From NCBI GenBank assembly GCA_945913025.1, contig CAMECJ010000001.1, positions 62,001-126,000 of the forward strand: a DNA stretch of 64,000 nt. Reading direction: 5' to 3'. Positions 1 to 8,681 of the stretch are shown here, in pieces. Below the pieces are notes generated by a model. The model was given only the letters and a program-made list of their open reading frames with translations. It was not told the origin of the DNA and made no database searches. This DNA is from an uncultured Elusimicrobia bacterium (GTDB lineage: Bacteria > Elusimicrobiota > Elusimicrobia > Elusimicrobiales > Elusimicrobiaceae). The position numbers and the translations under genes were made by a program. The stretch's first letter is position 1, and the number at the start of each line of letters is the position of its first letter.

Positions 1-37
1 GATGAGTAACGGCTGTACTTAACTGTCGGTATACGCA

Positions 38-72
38 CGAAACGCAAAGAAAAATTCTTTGCGTTTCGTTGC
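38..72. terminator. perfect 14-bp hairpin near window start
   Basis: The arms CGAAACGCAAAGAA and TTCTTTGCGTTTCG are exact complements around a 3-nt loop. It could end a plus-strand gene lying left of the window. The T tail is weak, so it could equally be a repeat hairpin. Confidence 0.5.
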
Positions 73-107
73 TTATTAGGGCCAACAATTTGCCAAATTA
101 GAATCCT

Positions 108-131
108 TACTTTTTGTCGATACAAAAAGTA
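108..131. repeat. small hairpin TACTTTTTGT/ACAAAAAGTA
   Basis: Ten-bp arms close a 4-nt loop (CGAT). A close relative, with TTTACTTTTTGC opposite GCAAAAAAGTAAA, lies near 34498-34526 in the palindrome array, so this is probably one member of a dispersed hairpin family. No gene is visible around it. Confidence 0.5.
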
Positions 132-224
132 CTGCATAACCTTGCGATATGTCCTAAACAGTGTGGCTCAGTGAATCATGAGAGTGCGGAGAAGAGGGGA
201 GCCCAGACTTTGGGCCTTGACCCG

Positions 225-235
225 TTTTTTTTTTT
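225..235 (+). repeat. poly-T tract (11 T) upstream of pilin 1
   Basis: Eleven consecutive T follow a small stem (GCCCA...TGGGC, about 201-216). It lies about 120 bases before the pilin start. It may be part of a terminator for an upstream transcript, or a length-variable tract in the pilin control region. Confidence 0.5.
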
Positions 236-259
236 GATAACATAGGGAAAATTCAAGTT

Positions 260-334
260 GTCATCCCGTAAAGTTGTTATACGGGTTCTGTTGTTATAAA
301 CGGAAGATTCCGTGTCGCGTCCTCACGGAATGAC
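260..334. repeat. GTCAT...ATGAC double-hairpin element, copy 1
   Basis: The 75-base unit starts with GTCAT and ends with ATGAC. Inside are two hairpins: CCCGTA/TACGGG at 265-285 and TTCCGTG/CACGGAA at 308-330. A second copy with the same order of parts is at 24500-24578. The element ends only a few bases before the pilin 1 ribosome binding site, so it is probably in that gene's 5' leader. It resembles the non-coding MITE/REP class; no transposase is nearby. Confidence 0.65.
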
Positions 335-356
335 GGCTTATAGGAGATATGGTCCC

Positions 357-836
357 ATGTGTCAAAAACGCGGTTTTACGTTAATAGAATTGTTAGTTGT
401 CGTATTAATTATCGGTATTTTGTCAGCCGTTGCCTTGCCGCAGTATAAGAAAGCGGTATATAAGGCACGGTACGTTCAGTTAATGACGCTGGCCGACGCA
501 GTATACCGCGCCCAACAGGTGTATTATATGGCCAACGGTTCTTATGCTCCGCGTTTAGACGAATTGGATATTGATCTTCCCGCCGGAGGAACGTGGAGTG
601 TGGACGGGTTGAATGTATCTTATAACAAGTTTTATCTGAATCAACTAAATGAAGGACATTGGGTAGTTTCCGGCCGTATGGCAAATACGAGCCTTAGTTA
701 TTACCATTATTACAATGACAGACGGGAATGCCGTACGGCGCCAAATAATGCCGACGGAACCGGTTCTATTTGTAAATCTTTAGGAGCTGTATATGTCCGT
801 ACCTATCCGGATTATGACCGATATGTGTTTAAATAA
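357..836 (+). CDS. type IV pilin-like protein (pilin 1)
   Basis: This is a 159-aa prepilin-like protein. The short basic leader MCQKRG is followed by the class III signal [16 protein letters not shown], with the conserved Glu5 of the mature protein. Prepilin peptidase would cut after the Gly, leaving an N-terminal helix and a small globular head with two cysteines (REC and SICKSLG). The ATG at 357 is chosen over the longer GTG-start ORF because AGGAG lies about 10 bases upstream and the leader then has normal length. It resembles pilins 2 and 3 in this window but has a different upstream region. Major pilin, minor pilin or pseudopilin cannot be decided from sequence; no assembly genes are nearby. 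Confidence 0.9.
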   Translation: MCQKRGFTLIELLVVVLIIGILSAVALPQYKKAVYKARYVQLMTLADAVYRAQQVYYMANGSYAPRLDELDIDLPAGGTWSVDGLNVSYNKFYLNQLNEGHWVVSGRMANTSLSYYHYYNDRRECRTAPNNADGTGSICKSLGAVYVRTYPDYDRYVFK

Positions 837-951
837 CCGTTAAATCTGCGGCGGGGCTGCTTTTTCCTTCTTTTCTTCCTTCCCCCTGAAAATATCTTAT
901 TGTCATTTTCCGTTTTTTACCCCCCCCAGGCGTTTTTAGGGTTAGAAATTG

Positions 952-957
952 TACAAT
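952..957 (+). promoter_or_regulatory. -10 box (TACAAT) of sirtuin gene, leaderless arrangement
   Basis: TACAAT ends six bases before the ATG at 964, which would place the transcript start at or next to the start codon. No Shine-Dalgarno sequence is seen there. A run of eight C (920-927) sits just upstream of where a -35 would be. Confidence 0.45.
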
Positions 958-963
958 AAAACT

Positions 964-1692
964 ATGCAAAACATTAAAAAGGCGGCAGAATTAATTAAAA
1001 ACGCGCGTTACGGCGTGGCGTTTACCGGGGCGGGCATCAGCGTGGAAAGCGGTATCGCCCCGTTTACGGGCGCAGGCGGTTTGTGGAACCAGTACGACCC
1101 TAAATTTATTGAAATCAATTTTTTTCATCAGCACCCGAAAGAATCTTGGCGGGAAATGAAGAAAATCTTTTTTACCGATATGGAAGAATCTCAGCCCAAC
1201 AAGGCACACGAAGTCCTTGCTACACTGGAACAAAAAGGTTTTTTAAAGGGCGTTATTACGCAGAATATAGACGGACTGCACCAAAAGGCCGGCAGTAAAA
1301 ACGTGCAGGAATTCCATGGCACCATTCATACGCTTTCCTGCCTTGGCTGCGGCAAAAAATACAGTTTGGACGATATCGATTTGGCCGAAGAGCCGCCTTA
1401 TTGTATTTGCGGCGGCGTACTAAAACCGGATTTTGTGTTTTACGGGGAAGGCATCCCGTATCTGCCGTACCAGAAATCGGCGGAAATGGCGCAAAATGCC
1501 GACGTAATGATTATTGTAGGTACGGCAGGGCAGGTAATGCCGGCGTGTTCGCTGCCGCTGACGGCCAAAGAACACGGGGCCAAAATTATTGAGGTCAACC
1601 CGCAGCCGTCCGCGTTTACGGGTGTGATTACGGATTTATATTTTCCCATCAACGCGGGCGCGTTTTTCGCTGAGTTGGAAAAAGAAATTTAA
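964..1692 (+). CDS. NAD-dependent protein deacylase, Sir2 family
   Basis: Sirtuin of 242 aa that would remove acyl groups from protein lysines using NAD+ in the cytoplasm. The NAD-binding start GAGISVESGI is followed by the catalytic segment TQNIDGLHQKAG and EFHG (active-site His). Four zinc-binding cysteines are present as CLGC and CIC, then GTAGQVMPA and EVNPQ for cofactor binding. Length and motif order fit the CobB/NpdA type. The ORF track starts at a TTG (949), but the ATG at 964 lies six bases after a TACAAT box, so leaderless translation from 964 is more likely. It is a single-gene unit between pilin 1 and a convergent DUF805 operon, with a bidirectional terminator behind it. Confidence 0.93.
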   Translation: MQNIKKAAELIKNARYGVAFTGAGISVESGIAPFTGAGGLWNQYDPKFIEINFFHQHPKESWREMKKIFFTDMEESQPNKAHEVLATLEQKGFLKGVITQNIDGLHQKAGSKNVQEFHGTIHTLSCLGCGKKYSLDDIDLAEEPPYCICGGVLKPDFVFYGEGIPYLPYQKSAEMAQNADVMIIVGTAGQVMPACSLPLTAKEHGAKIIEVNPQPSAFTGVITDLYFPINAGAFFAELEKEI

Positions 1693-1705
1693 AATGAGTG
1701 GTATT

Positions 1706-1738
1706 AAAAAATCCGGGGCCTTTGGGCCCGGATTTTTT
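1706..1738. terminator. bidirectional terminator between sirtuin and DUF805 genes
   Basis: AAAAAATCCGGG pairs with CCCGGATTTTTT, giving a T run on either strand, as expected between two convergent genes. Confidence 0.85.
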
Positions 1739-1749
1739 GTCTGCTTAAA

Positions 1750-2154
1750 TTACGCGTTGGGCGGCAGGCCGAAGCGGTTTTCCCCTTGGGTACCGGGCAG
1801 TGCCATTAAGACGGCCAAAACAAGTACCCCAATTGGCGGAATCAAAAGCAACAGCTGCCACCAGCCGCTTTTGTTGCTGTCGTGCAGGCGGCGCGCTCCG
1901 GCGCTTATTAGTAAGAGCGGCAGTCCAATCCAGCCCAAAATCATACAAATAAATACGCCAATCCAGCCGCATCCTTGCTGGGCCCCCATATCATTGAAAA
2001 CAACCGAGCAAGATGAGACGGTAAGTGCCATAATGGCAAAACAGGCCGCCCCAAACGCCACAAGCACACACAGAAAATACAGCCAAAATTCCTGTCGGGA
2101 AGCGCGGCCTTTAAAATCAAACGCACATTTTAATTGTTTTGTAAAAAAGTGCAT
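1750..2154 (-). CDS. DUF805 family membrane protein (copy 1)
   Basis: A 134-aa inner-membrane protein of the DUF805 (YhaH/YhaI-like) family, whose function is not known. Family marks are FKGRASRQEFW near the start, the ARRLHDSNKSGWW segment and the C-terminal PGTQGENRFG. Four hydrophobic stretches are visible. The ATG has AAGGGA upstream. It lies 15 bases after the HD-domain gene and is probably cotranscribed with it. A second DUF805 gene sits on the other side of that HD gene. Confidence 0.9.
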   Translation of the reverse strand: MHFFTKQLKCAFDFKGRASRQEFWLYFLCVLVAFGAACFAIMALTVSSCSVVFNDMGAQQGCGWIGVFICMILGWIGLPLLLISAGARRLHDSNKSGWWQLLLLIPPIGVLVLAVLMALPGTQGENRFGLPPNA

Positions 2155-2169
2155 GAGTGTTTCCCTTTG

Positions 2170-2745
2170 TTAAGCCATTTGCGAGGCTTTCTGCCGTACT
2201 TCTTCTTCCGTTTCGCGCATTACGTTTAACGTGCGTTCCAAGAGGGTGTCCAGTTCCCACCCCAACATTTCCGCGCCTTGTTTGATGACGTCGCGCGAAC
2301 AGCCGGCGGCAAATTTTTTGTCTTTAAATTTCTTCTTCAGGCTGGAAAGCTCCATATCCTGCGTGCTTTTGGAAGGCCGCATCCGCGCCGCCGCCTGAAT
2401 AAGGCCCGTCAGTTCATCTACGGCAAAGAGGACTTTTTCCATTTCGTGTTCGGGTTTTACGTCGCTTACAAGGCCGTAGCCGTGCGCGCACACGGCGTGC
2501 ACCAGTTCGGCGGGCGCGTTGATTTCGGCTAGCAGCCCGGGCGCTTTTTTGCAGTGTTCGTTCGGGAACATTTCAAAATCCACGTCGTGCAGGAGGCCGC
2601 ACAAAGCCCAAAAGTCGGCCTTGTCCGCGTAGCCCAACTCTTGGGCGAAGCGGCGCATAACGGCTTCCAGCGTCAGCGCGTGCAGCAGATGAAAAGGTTC
2701 TTTATTGTATTTTTTTAAAAGGGATAAAGCTTGGTCGCGGTCCAT
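2170..2745 (-). CDS. HD-domain protein (putative phosphohydrolase)
   Basis: A 191-aa soluble HD-superfamily protein. A histidine in FHLLHALTLE and the HD pair in LLHDVD near residue 55 would bind a metal. Further His residues (NEHC and CAHGYG) fit the small YedJ-like phosphohydrolase group; the substrate cannot be told. AAGGAG stands directly before the ATG. It is the first gene of a two-gene unit with the downstream DUF805 protein; the terminator of the other DUF805 gene lies just upstream of it. Confidence 0.8.
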   Translation of the reverse strand: MDRDQALSLLKKYNKEPFHLLHALTLEAVMRRFAQELGYADKADFWALCGLLHDVDFEMFPNEHCKKAPGLLAEINAPAELVHAVCAHGYGLVSDVKPEHEMEKVLFAVDELTGLIQAAARMRPSKSTQDMELSSLKKKFKDKKFAAGCSRDVIKQGAEMLGWELDTLLERTLNVMRETEEEVRQKASQMA

Positions 2746-2762
2746 ATATTTTCTCCTTAAAT

Positions 2763-2791
2763 AAAAATACCGCTCCCAAAACGGGAGCGGT
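2763..2791 (-). terminator. terminator of second DUF805 gene
   Basis: ACCGCTCCC pairs with GGGAGCGGT. On the minus strand the stem is followed by a T run, just after the stop at 2808. Confidence 0.85.
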
Positions 2792-2807
2792 AAGCGTCAC
2801 ACGGAAA

Positions 2808-3161
2808 TTATTGGTTGAAGCGGTTTTCGCCTTCCGTAGAGGGCAAGCAGAAGAATACAAGAAGCACAATAGAGCCAATGAAAGGAAGCAAAGCGATTAA
2901 ATACCACCAGCCGCTGCGGTCGGTGTCGTGCAAGCGGCGTACGCCGATAGCCAACGAAGGCAGCAAAAGGCCTAAATTGAAAAGAGCTAACAAAATAGTG
3001 CGCACGGTGTCGCCCAAAATGGCACCGAGGATGCTGATAACGACATATAAGATGAAATAGAACAGGGTGTACATCCAGTATTGCTGTCTGGTGGCGCGGC
3101 CTTTAAAGTTAAAATACTGATTTTTAATGACGTCAATAAAATACGTTGTTACAGCGTTCAT
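2808..3161 (-). CDS. DUF805 family membrane protein (copy 2)
   Basis: A 117-aa paralogue of the DUF805 protein at 1750-2154, with the same marks: FKGRATRQQYW, VRRLHDTDRSGWWY and PSTEGENRFNQ. Four membrane segments are predicted by eye. GGAGGA stands just before the ATG. It has its own terminator and so is probably a single-gene unit. The two copies are clearly diverged, pointing to an old duplication. Confidence 0.9.
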   Translation of the reverse strand: MNAVTTYFIDVIKNQYFNFKGRATRQQYWMYTLFYFILYVVISILGAILGDTVRTILLALFNLGLLLPSLAIGVRRLHDTDRSGWWYLIALLPFIGSIVLLVFFCLPSTEGENRFNQ

Positions 3162-3234
3162 AATTCCTCCGGTAATAAGTTATTGCTTATAATTCTATAT
3201 CATACCAGAAAAATCAGCGGGGGTACAAGAAATT

Positions 3235-5325
3235 TTAATCATTTTTTGGGGCCTGTTTTATGCTGGCGAGTTCCGCTTGGCTTAGCCCGAACAAGCGTGC
3301 GGTGATTGCATCAATACGATATTGTTTTTCATTGGTATTTGCCGTTTGGCTGCACTTTTTCGCCTCGTATATTTCCTGCGCTAATCTTTCCAGTTCGGCT
3401 TGAGTTTCCCCATCCGCCCGCACGATGGGGAGGGCCAAAAGCGGCTGGGCATACAGCTCCAGTAATTTGCCTTTGCGCTTGCCGTTGTAAAACAGCCACG
3501 CGTAATACGGGGCGGAGTTGAGTAACGCCAACAGGTACCATAAAGTTATGCCTTTTTGCGGCTGGGAGATAAAATAAACGTCGGAACTGGCGTACCACGG
3601 CTCCGGAGCGTAGGCGAACGTATTGGTGCGGGAACGCTGCGGTGCAACCAGTTTCGGAGCGTCAAAATCAAACTTCCGCCGGACGGACGCAAACCAATAA
3701 ATCCCTTTTTTAAGCAGGTTGTCTATACCGTTGTTGTTTTGTTTGCGCGCCAAGAGAACGGATTTAAAACGGGACAAATGCGCCATTAAACGGGGATATC
3801 GGGACATATCGGTATGGCGGTCGTTCGGGTAGAAAAAATCAATCAGCCAGTATTTGGCAGTAGTATTAGCAGTATAAGACGAAATATCCGAATTTTTGAA
3901 AAAAGGTTTTAACTTTGCTTCTTCCGCGCGGGATAGGCCGAGCGCGTCTTTCTGCGCTTGCGAAAGAACAAACACGCCCTCCCCTTTTTGTACGCCGAAT
4001 AGCGGGTGGTTAGACAAATGGGCGGCGGAGATTTTGTCGCACCCTGTCATTAACCCGTTGCTCACGCGGGCAACATCTTTTAGGCGCAGGGGAGCGGCGG
4101 CCATTTTGCGCAGCGCGGCGGAGATTTCTCCGTTCTGTTCGCGCGTATTTAAAAAATCGGCGGGGGCTGAATAGAGGTCCTGCTGTGCGACGGGTTGGAG
4201 GGTTTCCCCCCGCAGGCAGAGCGGGGTTTTGTCATCGGTTTTTTGAAATACGGTAATCAAATTGTGCTGGCCGGCGGCGCGGGGAAATAACTGCTCATCG
4301 TCAAAATCAATCAGGCGCAAAAGAGCGGTTTCTTGTTTCAGACGCGCGCGCAGTCCGGCGGCAGAAGCCGCCTGGGCAAAATAAGCGGTTGTTAAGAAAC
4401 CGCCGATTCCCTCCGGTTTTAATATTTCCAGCGCAAGGTGAAAAAATAAATACAGTAAGTCGCTTTTTGGCGTCAGATATGGCTGCCAACGCGGATTTTT
4501 TCTCAGCGGTGTAAACAGTTCTTTGTGACCTTTTTGGCCGATGTAAGGCGGATTGCAAAGGACAGCCTCAAACCCGCCTCCCGAAAAAACGGACGGGAAT
4601 TTCTCTTGCCAGACGGAGTTTTTTCCCCCCGCCAAGGCGTCGCCTGCCAGTAAGTGGGCAAACAAGTCAGCCGGCGGTGTTTGGCCTAATGCGTAAACCG
4701 TTAGGGCTGCGCGCAGACGCAGAATTTGCAGGGCGGACGCGTCCGTATCCGCCGCGTAAAGCCGTTGGGAAATTTCCATCAGCCGTTCGGCTTTATGTGC
4801 GCCGTTTTCCGGCGTCAATTTTTCCATTTCCAACCAAAGCGGCAGCAGTAATCCCCCCGCTCCCGCCGCCGGATCGCAGGCGGTAAAACGGGAGAAGGCC
4901 TGCGAAAACGCGCGGCTGTGCGATTTTTCAAATCTGTGGGCGCGTTTCCAAGTGTTTAATGTTTCCCGTGCCAGTTGCGCGGCAAGGGGCCAAGGAGTAT
5001 AAAAAACGCCTTGTTTTTTTACAGACGTTTCGTGCAGCAGGGATAAAATTTCGGGCGTGAAAGCGTTTTCTGCGCCTTCCGCTCCCGCTTTTACGGGATC
5101 GAAAAGCGCGTGTAACCGTTGGGTTGTATCTTCGGATAGGTTAGGCGGATTTTCCGGCAGAAACGGTTTTAGGTCCTGTTCCACCGCCGCGAGCGGGTTG
5201 CCCGTCATTTTATGGGCCCAAATTAGTGCGAAAAAATGCATCAAAAATAGATATTCTTGTCGTCGGGGCAATTCTTCTGCCGCCAGGAGCCGGCGCGCCT
5301 GCTGCAGGAGCGTATGATTTTTCAT
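3235..5325 (-). CDS. N6-adenine DNA methyltransferase, Eco57I/TaqI-like
   Basis: A 696-aa protein with a SAM-dependent adenine methyltransferase core: GVFYTPWPLA, the DPAAGAGGLLLPL SAM-binding loop, and the catalytic NPPYIGQKGH motif. A C-terminal region with LKPFFKNSDI and YWFASVRRKF matches TaqI-like target-recognition domains. Type IIG Eco57I enzymes carry an N-terminal PD-(D/E)XK nuclease and are usually longer. No such nuclease motif is seen in the first ~110 residues, and no restriction gene lies next door. It is therefore more likely a solitary methyltransferase. The ATG at 5325 (MKNHTLLQQ) is preferred over the upstream TTG start, but its ribosome site is weak. Confidence 0.82.
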   Translation of the reverse strand: MKNHTLLQQARRLLAAEELPRRQEYLFLMHFFALIWAHKMTGNPLAAVEQDLKPFLPENPPNLSEDTTQRLHALFDPVKAGAEGAENAFTPEILSLLHETSVKKQGVFYTPWPLAAQLARETLNTWKRAHRFEKSHSRAFSQAFSRFTACDPAAGAGGLLLPLWLEMEKLTPENGAHKAERLMEISQRLYAADTDASALQILRLRAALTVYALGQTPPADLFAHLLAGDALAGGKNSVWQEKFPSVFSGGGFEAVLCNPPYIGQKGHKELFTPLRKNPRWQPYLTPKSDLLYLFFHLALEILKPEGIGGFLTTAYFAQAASAAGLRARLKQETALLRLIDFDDEQLFPRAAGQHNLITVFQKTDDKTPLCLRGETLQPVAQQDLYSAPADFLNTREQNGEISAALRKMAAAPLRLKDVARVSNGLMTGCDKISAAHLSNHPLFGVQKGEGVFVLSQAQKDALGLSRAEEAKLKPFFKNSDISSYTANTTAKYWLIDFFYPNDRHTDMSRYPRLMAHLSRFKSVLLARKQNNNGIDNLLKKGIYWFASVRRKFDFDAPKLVAPQRSRTNTFAYAPEPWYASSDVYFISQPQKGITLWYLLALLNSAPYYAWLFYNGKRKGKLLELYAQPLLALPIVRADGETQAELERLAQEIYEAKKCSQTANTNEKQYRIDAITARLFGLSQAELASIKQAPKND

Positions 5326-5456
5326 AAGGATCCCGTGCATAAAAAGAGAAAGCAACCGTGCAACCGGAAAAATAAATAATTTGTATTTATACGCATAACG
5401 ATATTTGGGCTTCCTGCTTTAATTATAAAAGAATTCTGTTCGTTGCACAATAAGCC

Positions 5457-5488
5457 AAAAGGTCCAGACAAGCGGATTGTTTGGACCT
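5457..5488 (-). terminator. terminator of the polysaccharide operon
   Basis: A 12-bp stem (AGGTCCAGACAA with TTGTTTGGACCT, one G-T pair) followed by four T on the minus strand lies just past the last operon gene. Confidence 0.7.
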
Positions 5489-5497
5489 AGCGTATTA

Positions 5498-6454
5498 TTA
5501 AGGTTTTTTGCTTAATATTCTAATTTTATAACCGGCAATTTCTAAAATTTTGAGTTTTCTCCTCGGGGTATTTAGTTTATAGAAATGAAGGAGGTTAAAA
5601 ATTTTAAAGATTGAAATTTTTTTGCAGCATATCTCTCTAAATTCTTTTGCCCACCGCGACTTTTTTTGCTTTGACACGCATTTCCATTCGTACTGCAGGG
5701 TTTTTAGAGACAGCTGGTGCATTTTTTTTGCTTGTTTGATTGTATTGGCAGCGTGCCACCGGTAGGAAAAAGTTTCCTCCGGTATTTCCGAAATCCGGGC
5801 GACTTTGGATATTTGCAGCATAAACCACCAGTCTTCCATAGGGGCTTTGGGCGTAAAAGGAGGTATTTGGGACAATAAGTTTTTACGGAACATCCAACCG
5901 TTGGTGATATGGTTTGCTTTAAGCAGTTCCGAATACGTGCCGAATTGGGTGCGATTGGTATGCTCAGTAAGCGATTCTGTAAATGAACGGTAGACGGCTT
6001 GATTTTTATCGTATACGTTATTCCTTTGAGCGTCCCAGTAACAGCGGACGCTGTTTTCGTCCATAATTAAGTTTTTACCCACCACCAGGCCGGTTTGCGG
6101 GTGGGATGATAAAAAGTTCGATAAATTTATAAAAGCATGAGGCAAAAAAGCGTCATCGGACGCGGTAATTGCAATATATTCTCCTTGGGCTAGAGAAAAA
6201 AGTCTATTGAGTGTGATGCAGGTGCCTTGATTTTCCTGGTGAAGCATTACCACCCGCCGGCAGCGTTTTTCGCACGCGGGCCGCAGTTCTTGCAAGACGG
6301 ACCAGGTAGAATCTTTGGAGCCGTCGTCAATAACAATCAGCTCTATATTGGGATAATCCTGGGTTAAAACCGCCTCCAGACATTTGCGTATATAACGTTC
6401 GTGGTTATATGCGGGAATACAGACCGAAATAAGCGGATAGGTGTTTGGGTTCAT
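5498..6454 (-). CDS. glycosyltransferase family 2, last gene of polysaccharide operon
   Basis: A 318-aa GT-A fold transferase. It opens with [15 protein letters not shown], then [11 protein letters not shown] for the nucleotide sugar and the metal-binding ASDDAF (DXD-like). The middle part carries an EDWW segment typical of the GT2 acceptor side. The C-terminal ~70 residues are basic and may sit on the membrane. Its start overlaps the stop of the aminotransferase gene by four bases (ATGA), so translation is coupled. Donor and acceptor cannot be read from sequence; it probably adds one of the amino sugars made by this operon. Confidence 0.88.
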   Translation of the reverse strand: MNPNTYPLISVCIPAYNHERYIRKCLEAVLTQDYPNIELIVIDDGSKDSTWSVLQELRPACEKRCRRVVMLHQENQGTCITLNRLFSLAQGEYIAITASDDAFLPHAFINLSNFLSSHPQTGLVVGKNLIMDENSVRCYWDAQRNNVYDKNQAVYRSFTESLTEHTNRTQFGTYSELLKANHITNGWMFRKNLLSQIPPFTPKAPMEDWWFMLQISKVARISEIPEETFSYRWHAANTIKQAKKMHQLSLKTLQYEWKCVSKQKKSRWAKEFREICCKKISIFKIFNLLHFYKLNTPRRKLKILEIAGYKIRILSKKP

Positions 6455-7548
6455 TTGCTGGCCTTAAAACCGTTAATAACTTGCGTTACCCGTGTTACTT
6501 CTTCGTCCGTCATGACGGGAGAAATGGGCAGGCTGAGTTCTTCGCGGTGAATCCGATCGCTGATGGGGTAAGACCGCTCTTGCCATTCAGCGTATGCGCC
6601 TTGTTTATGCGGCGGCGTAGGGTAATGGATATTGGTTTCAATACCGTTATCCGCCATATATTTTTGCAGAGCGGTGCGGTCCGGCGTGCGGACGGCGAAA
6701 ATGTGCCATACGTGGGCGTTTTCATCATACGGTTGCGGCAGCGTGATGAGCGGGTTTTTGATGTTGTTTCTGTAATAGCGGGCGATTTCGCGGCGGCGGT
6801 TGTTGTCCGTGTCCAAGTACGGGAGTTTTACGTCCAACACGGTAGCTTGCAGTTCGTCCAGGCGGGAGTTAATCCCTTTGTACAAGTGGACGTACTTTTT
6901 TAGTGATCCGTAATTGCGGAGCGCACGGATTCTTTCGGCCAGCGCGTCGTCATTCGTGGTAACGGCGCCGCCGTCGCCCATACAGCCTAAATTTTTGCCC
7001 GGATAGAAGGAAAATCCCGCCGCATCGCCCAAATTGCCCGTTTTGCGGCCTTGGTATTCGGCCCCGTGGGCTTGGGCAGCGTCCTCAATGATTTTCAGAT
7101 TGTATTTTTGGGCAAGTTCCCAAATTTTTTCCATTTGCACGGCTTGGCCGTATAAATGGACGGGTATAATCGCTTTGGTGCGCGGCGTGATTTTTTCTTC
7201 AATTAAATCAGGGTTGATATTATAGGTGTTCAGGTCCGGCTCCACCAAAACGGGGGTAGCGCCGTTTTCGCTGACGGCCAAAATGGTAGCAATGTACGTG
7301 TTGGCGGGCACGATGATTTCGTCCCCAGGGCCGAAGCCGTAGGCTTTGATAATCAGGTTCAGCGCGTCTAGCCCGTTGGCCACGCCGATAGCGTATTTTA
7401 CGCCCAGATAGGCGGCGAAATCTTTTTCAAACCTTTCGTTTTGGCGGCCGAGGATATACCAGCCGTCGTCTAAAATTGATTTAAAACGCACATCAATTTG
7501 CGCGCGGAAGCGTTCGTTTATTTTGTGTAAGTCTAAGAATTTAATCAT
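6451..7548 (-). CDS. dTDP-3-amino-3,6-dideoxyhexose transaminase (FdtB/QdtB-like)
   Basis: A 365-aa PLP-dependent DegT/DnrJ/EryC1/StrS aminotransferase. The opening [11 protein letters not shown], the GVANGLDAL loop, [11 protein letters not shown] and the PLP lysine in FYPGKNLG are typical of FdtB/QdtB. These enzymes aminate the 3-keto sugar made from dTDP-4-keto-6-deoxyglucose by FdtA/QdtA, and an fdtA-like gene lies in this same operon. The product would be dTDP-Fuc3N or dTDP-Qui3N; the choice depends on the isomerase and cannot be settled here. It overlaps both neighbours by four bases. Its base composition is closer to the chromosome than that of the AT-rich genes upstream. Confidence 0.83.
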   Translation of the reverse strand: MIKFLDLHKINERFRAQIDVRFKSILDDGWYILGRQNERFEKDFAAYLGVKYAIGVANGLDALNLIIKAYGFGPGDEIIVPANTYIATILAVSENGATPVLVEPDLNTYNINPDLIEEKITPRTKAIIPVHLYGQAVQMEKIWELAQKYNLKIIEDAAQAHGAEYQGRKTGNLGDAAGFSFYPGKNLGCMGDGGAVTTNDDALAERIRALRNYGSLKKYVHLYKGINSRLDELQATVLDVKLPYLDTDNNRRREIARYYRNNIKNPLITLPQPYDENAHVWHIFAVRTPDRTALQKYMADNGIETNIHYPTPPHKQGAYAEWQERSYPISDRIHREELSLPISPVMTDEEVTRVTQVINGFKASK

Positions 7549-8681
7549 TTATTTCGTTCCATATATTGTTTTACGGCTGTAAAAATTTGATTTAATTTTT
7601 CATCATTCAATGTATAAAACATCGGCAGGCGGACAAGCGTATCGGAAATGGTATTGGTCACGTCCATATTCCCAGCCGTTTTGCAGTATTTTTTGCCGGC
7701 AGGCGACGAATGTAACGGAATGTAATGGAATACCGTTAAAATATCGTTTTCTTTCATATAGTCTATGAATCTTGTCCGGGCTTGCAAATCTTTAAACAAA
7801 ATATAATACATATGGGCGTTATGCCGGCAATGAGCAGGAATTACCGGCCGTTTGATAATGTGGGCATACGAACTACAAAAATCGTTATATTGATTCCATA
7901 TTTCAAGACGTTTTTGGTTGATTTTATCCATATTTTCGAGTTGAGAATATAAAAATGCCGCCACAATATCCGAAGGCAAAAAACTGGAACCGATATCCAC
8001 CCACGTGTATTTATCAACCTGCCCTCTGAAAAATTTAGACCGGTTGGTTCCTTTTTCTCTGATTATTTCGGCCCGTTCAAGGAATTGTTCATTATTAATA
8101 ATAATCGCTCCGCCTTCTCCCGATATAACGTTTTTTGTTTCATGAAACGAAAAACAGCCCATATCTCCAATTGTTCCCAAGGGTTTCCCTTTATAAAAAC
8201 TTCCCAAAGCTTGGGCGGCGTCTTCCACCACTTTCAAGTTGTGTCTGCGCGCTATTTCCATAATTTTATCCATTTCGCAAGCAACGCCCGCATAGTGAAC
8301 GCAGCAAATGGCTTTGGTTTTGGGAGTGACGGCTTGTTCAATTAAATTTTCATTTATGTTTAGTGTATCCGGCCTGATATCCACAAAAACAGGTACGGCG
8401 CCCCGCATAACAAATGCGTTGGCGGTGGATACAAAGGTATAAGAGGGCATAATTACTTCATCCCCCGGATTTAAATCCAACAAAACCGCTGCCATCTCAA
8501 GCGCGGCCGTACAAGAATGGGTAAGCAGTGCTTTTTTACAGCCTAATTTTTCTTCCAGCAAGGCGTGGCATTTTTTTGTATACACGCCGTCCCCTCTCAA
8601 GATGCCTTTGTTATTGATGGCGTCTTCTATATATTTAAATTCATTTTCAATAATAAACGGTTTGTTAAATGGTATCATCAT
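7545..8681 (-). CDS. wecE: dTDP-4-amino-4,6-dideoxygalactose transaminase (WecE/RffA)
   Basis: A 378-aa PLP aminotransferase closely resembling Escherichia coli Wec[53 protein letters not shown] and [19 protein letters not shown]. The PLP lysine is in [10 protein letters not shown]. WecE converts dTDP-4-keto-6-deoxyglucose to dTDP-Fuc4N, a precursor of enterobacterial common antigen. A wecF-like transferase gene in the same operon supports this use. No WecD-type acetyltransferase is seen. The gene starts at ATGATG and overlaps the preceding gene by four bases. Confidence 0.9.
   Translation of the reverse strand: MMIPFNKPFIIENEFKYIEDAINNKGILRGDGVYTKKCHALLEEKLGCKKALLTHSCTAALEMAAVLLDLNPGDEVIMPSYTFVSTANAFVMRGAVPVFVDIRPDTLNINENLIEQAVTPKTKAICCVHYAGVACEMDKIMEIARRHNLKVVEDAAQALGSFYKGKPLGTIGDMGCFSFHETKNVISGEGGAIIINNEQFLERAEIIREKGTNRSKFFRGQVDKYTWVDIGSSFLPSDIVAAFLYSQLENMDKINQKRLEIWNQYNDFCSSYAHIIKRPVIPAHCRHNAHMYYILFKDLQARTRFIDYMKENDILTVFHYIPLHSSPAGKKYCKTAGNMDVTNTISDTLVRLPMFYTLNDEKLNQIFTAVKQYMERNK

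Noticed and set aside
1-37. 3' end of a plus-strand gene at the window start
   Set aside because: A stop follows after two codons in one frame and a hairpin comes next, but there are too few bases to support a gene.
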